Shown in pieces: positions 61,535 to 64,000 of a stretch of 64,000 nucleotides of DNA. Within the stretch, counting starts at the first letter, position 1. Each line of letters begins with the position of its first letter. Both the position numbers and the translations under genes were made by a program. Source of the stretch: Synanceia verrucosa (lineage: Eukaryota > Chordata > Actinopteri > Perciformes > Synanceiidae); NCBI GenBank assembly GCA_029721515.1, contig CM056563.1, positions 4,542,454 through 4,606,453 on the forward strand. Direction: 5' to 3'. Below the pieces are notes generated by a model. It saw only the letters and a list, made by a program, of their open reading frames with translations. It was not told the DNA's origin and made no database searches.

Positions 61535-61950
61535 GGAAGTAAATGAAGCACTGTGCCGATCAGCTGTCTGCGGTGTTCATGGACACCTCACTGGAGACAT
61601 GCCATGTGCCAGCCTGCATCAAGACCTCCACCATCAACCACATACCAAAGAGAACCACCTCTGTGGTAATGAAACCTTTGAGGGCCTTGTTCTTTTTACA
61701 CCTCAAGACCATCACAGAACCCCTCCTGGACCCCCTGCAGTTGGCCTCCAGAGCCAACAGGTCTGTAGATGATGCAGTTAGCATGGCTCTGCACTTCATC
61801 CTCCAGCATCTGGGCTCCCCAGGAACCTATGTTTGTGGACTTCAACTCTGCCTTCAATACCATCATCCTGGCTCTGCTGTAGGACAAGCTCTCCCAGCTG
61901 AATGGCCTGGATTCTACCTTCATTGATAACGTCACTGTTGAAAAACAGAT
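61535..61950 (+). pseudogene. L2-type LINE fragment in copy B intron 2
   Basis: KHCADQLSAVFMDTSLETCH, CIKTSTINHIPKRTT, and DPLQLASRANRSVDDAV (RT blocks). It then breaks off near the block that in intact copies reads FVDFNSAFNTI, visible here only with a frameshift (FVDFNSAFNTIIL at 61830-61870). Confidence 0.75.
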
Positions 61951-63845
61951 CAGGCGTTATCATAACAGCAAACCATGGATGACTGGGGATATGAGGTACT
62001 TGCTGAGAGACCGTGATTGAGCCTTTCGGTCTGGAGACCAGGTCTTGTACAGTGATGCTACTGTAGATCCAACCCAAAGAGAGGCAACAAGGCAAAAGCA
62101 GCCTATCGGAGGAAGATTGAGGGTCACTTCACCAAGAAGGACGCCCAGCATGTCCGACAGGGTATCCAGCAGCTCACCAACTTCAAGGGCAGCAGAGATC
62201 CAACCACCAGCACCAGTAGCAACCCACTTGCTGAGGAGCTAAACCACTTCTTTGCACATTTCGAGATGGCTACAGAGACTGGACCCACACCACCACCATC
62301 CACCAACAACCTGGCACTAAAGCCCAATTTACACCGCATGCATAACGGCAGCTTAACTGAAGCCGAGGGACAGCTGCTGTGAAATGCTTTCACGCTGCAC
62401 TGCAGTAATGCGGGTGGTGTAAACTGGGCTTTACTGTGAGCACAGAGGATGTCAGGAGAATGCTCCACGGTGTGAACCCAAGGAAGGCTCAAGGTCCCGA
62501 TAGCATTCCAGGGAGGGTACTAAGAGACTGTGCTGACCAGCTGGCTCTGGTTTTTAGTAATATCTTTAACCTCTACCTGTCAACATGCACTGTCACCAAA
62601 TGTTTTAAATCTGCCACCATAGTGCCTGTAACTAAGAAGCCATCTATAAGCAGCCTAAATGACTACAGCCCTGTGGCTCTTACCTCCACTATGATGAATC
62701 TTTTTTCCCTCCCAGTCTGGATCAACACCTGTTTTCATACAGGGCAAACAAGTCAACAGGAGACGCCATCAACACTGTTCTTCACACTGCTCTGACTCAC
62801 CTGGAACATCCTGGCACATCTGTGAGGATGCTGTTTGTGGATTTTAGTTCTGCATTTAACACCACCACCCCCAGCAGAATGGTGTCCAAACTGCAAGACC
62901 TGGGTGTCAGTTAGCACACCTGCAGGTGGATTAGGAGCTTTTTAACACACCGTCCCCAACCAGTCAGACTGAGGTCCCATCACTCCTGCACCCTGACACT
63001 CAGCACTGGGGCCCCGCAGGGTTGCGTGCTAAGTTCTCACCATCTTCACCCACTACACACATGACAGCACACCAACCCATAGCACTAACACAATCATGAA
63101 GTTTGCGGATGACACTACTGTAGTGGGACTGATACAGAACAACAGCGAGTCTGCCTACAGGGATGAAGTCCAAAAACTGACTGCATGGTGCTCTGACAAC
63201 AACTTGGTACTCAACTCATCCAAAACAAAAGAACTGAAAATAGACATAAGGAGGAAGAGAGAGGAATCTGCTCCTCTTTACATCAGAGGAGACATGGTGG
63301 AGCAAGTCAGCAGTTTCAGGTTTCTGGGCACTCACATCTCTCAGGACCACACAGGGACTGTTAACACCACCTCACTGGTCAAAAAGGCTCAGCAGAAGGC
63401 TCTATTTTTTTAAGGTCACTAAGGAGAGTGAACCTGTCTCAGCAGCTGTTTTCTGTCCTTCTACAGATGTTTAGTTGAAAGTATTCTCTCTCATTACAGC
63501 CAGGTGTGGTTCAAAAGCTGCACGGTGACTGACAATAAGTCACCGAGAGTTATGAAATCAGCTCAGGGCATCATAAACATGCAACTTCCTTCTCTCACTG
63601 ACATATACAGAGCCCAATGCCTGCACCGAGCCACAAACATACAATATGACAGACTTATTTTACCCAGGTAACCACCTGTTCAGTGTGCTGCCATCAGGGA
63701 GACGGTACAGGTCTATTCAGGCATGCACCTCCAGACTCGTGAACACATTCGTTTTTAATAAAAATAAAATAAAACATTTGTGCCAACAGAGAACTAAACC
63801 CATAGGGACTGTGCAATATTGCCAGCTATAACAACTGTAGCTGTT
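61951..63845 (+). pseudogene. L2-type LINE, larger decayed copy
   Basis: Plus strand, several frames: RRYHNSKPWMTGDM at the linker, EDVRRMLHGVNPRKAQGPDS, IPGRVLRDCADQLALVFSNI, NDYSPVALTSTMMNL, FVDFSSAFNT (62835-62865, catalytic block), GAPQGCVLS near 63010-63040, MKFADDTTVVGLI (63096, intact FADD), SSFRFLGTHIS, and finally HLFSVLPSGRRYRSIQ. A MITE interrupts it at 62321. Frameshifts and a stop at 62915 preclude function. Confidence 0.85.
62321..62436. mobile_element. Small MITE inserted in the LINE
   Basis: Left AAAGCCCAATTTACACCGCA and right GTGGTGTAAACTGGGCTTT are inverted repeats, flanked by ACT on both sides (or TA if the ends are set one base in). About 110 bp. LINE coding sense on either side would otherwise be contiguous. 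Confidence 0.65.
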
Positions 63846-63892
63846 ACCAGTTTGTTTATTTATTTATTCAGTACATACAGTATGTGAGTTGG

Positions 63893-64000
63893 GGTGGCAC
63901 GGTGGTGTACTGGTTAGCACTGTTGCCTCACAGCAAGAAGGTACTGGGTTCGCCTTTCTGTGTGGAGTTTGCATGTTCTCCCCGTGTCTGCATGGGTTCT
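63893..64000 (+). mobile_element. tRNA-like teleost SINE, cut by the window end
   Basis: GGTGGCACGGTGGTGTACTG ... AGCAAGAAGGTACTGGGTTCG ... TGTGGAGTTTGCATGTTCTC. Internally deleted after the B-box-like region. Confidence 0.85.

Noticed and set aside
1..64000. CRISPR arrays, prokaryotic operons, rRNA genes
   Set aside because: No regularly spaced direct repeats, no Shine-Dalgarno-led gene strings, no rRNA-like sequence; context is a vertebrate genome.

Overview
The window reads as euchromatin from a teleost fish. It holds a many-exon vertebrate-style gene with GT-AG introns, Tc1/mariner, L2-, RTE- and L1-type LINEs, BEL/Pao and Ty3/gypsy retrotransposons, hAT and PIF/Harbinger MITEs, a tRNA-like SINE in at least seven copies, and (TA)n, (GT)n and (TTC)n microsatellites. 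No bacterial gene organisation, rRNA gene, CRISPR array or operon was seen. The species cannot be named from the sequence.

The only host protein-coding genes I can support are two tandem, same-strand paralogues of the SLC6 family of Na+/Cl- coupled transporters (GABA/taurine/betaine/creatine branch). Copy A spans 6483-34893 in 14 coding exons. Every junction keeps frame, there is no internal stop, and the product is 585 residues. Copy B begins at 56825; exon 1 (56825-56954) and exon 2 (61301-61435) are present and the rest lies beyond the right edge. Homology between the copies extends into intron 1, the start of intron 2, the proximal 5' flank (about 6190-6482 versus 56620-56824) and a distal 5' block (about 1040-1995 versus 51740-52430), so one duplication carried a whole gene plus about 5 kb of upstream DNA. 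Mobile elements have since loaded the two copies differently.

Layout: 1-6480, 5' flank of copy A (fold-back MITE, SINE, gypsy fragment, Tc1, L1-type LINE). 6483-19147, exon 1 and a 12.5-kb intron 1 holding an L2 fragment, a 741-bp insertion between 19-bp direct repeats, gypsy LTR-like sequence, and a BEL/Pao element with both LTRs (10983-18447) that landed in a TA microsatellite. 19148-34893, exons 2-14 with shorter introns carrying SINEs, gypsy gag and integrase fragments and hAT MITEs. 34894-56620, intergenic, almost wholly transposon debris: gypsy pol, L2, a Jockey/I-type LINE split by a Harbinger fragment, SINEs, a CR1-group LINE, an RTE fragment, a 1.5-kb fold-back element, Tc1 elements and MITEs. 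56620-64000, the start of copy B with L2 copies and a palindromic element in its introns.

The transposons are mostly broken (frameshifts, in-frame stops, deletions, lost catalytic residues), and I saw none that looks autonomous. The points of most biological interest are the divergence between the two transporters at a TM1 substrate-contact position, (GT)n tracts that stand in for the polypyrimidine tract at two splice acceptors of copy A, and a filled/empty SINE site that orders insertion relative to the gene duplication.
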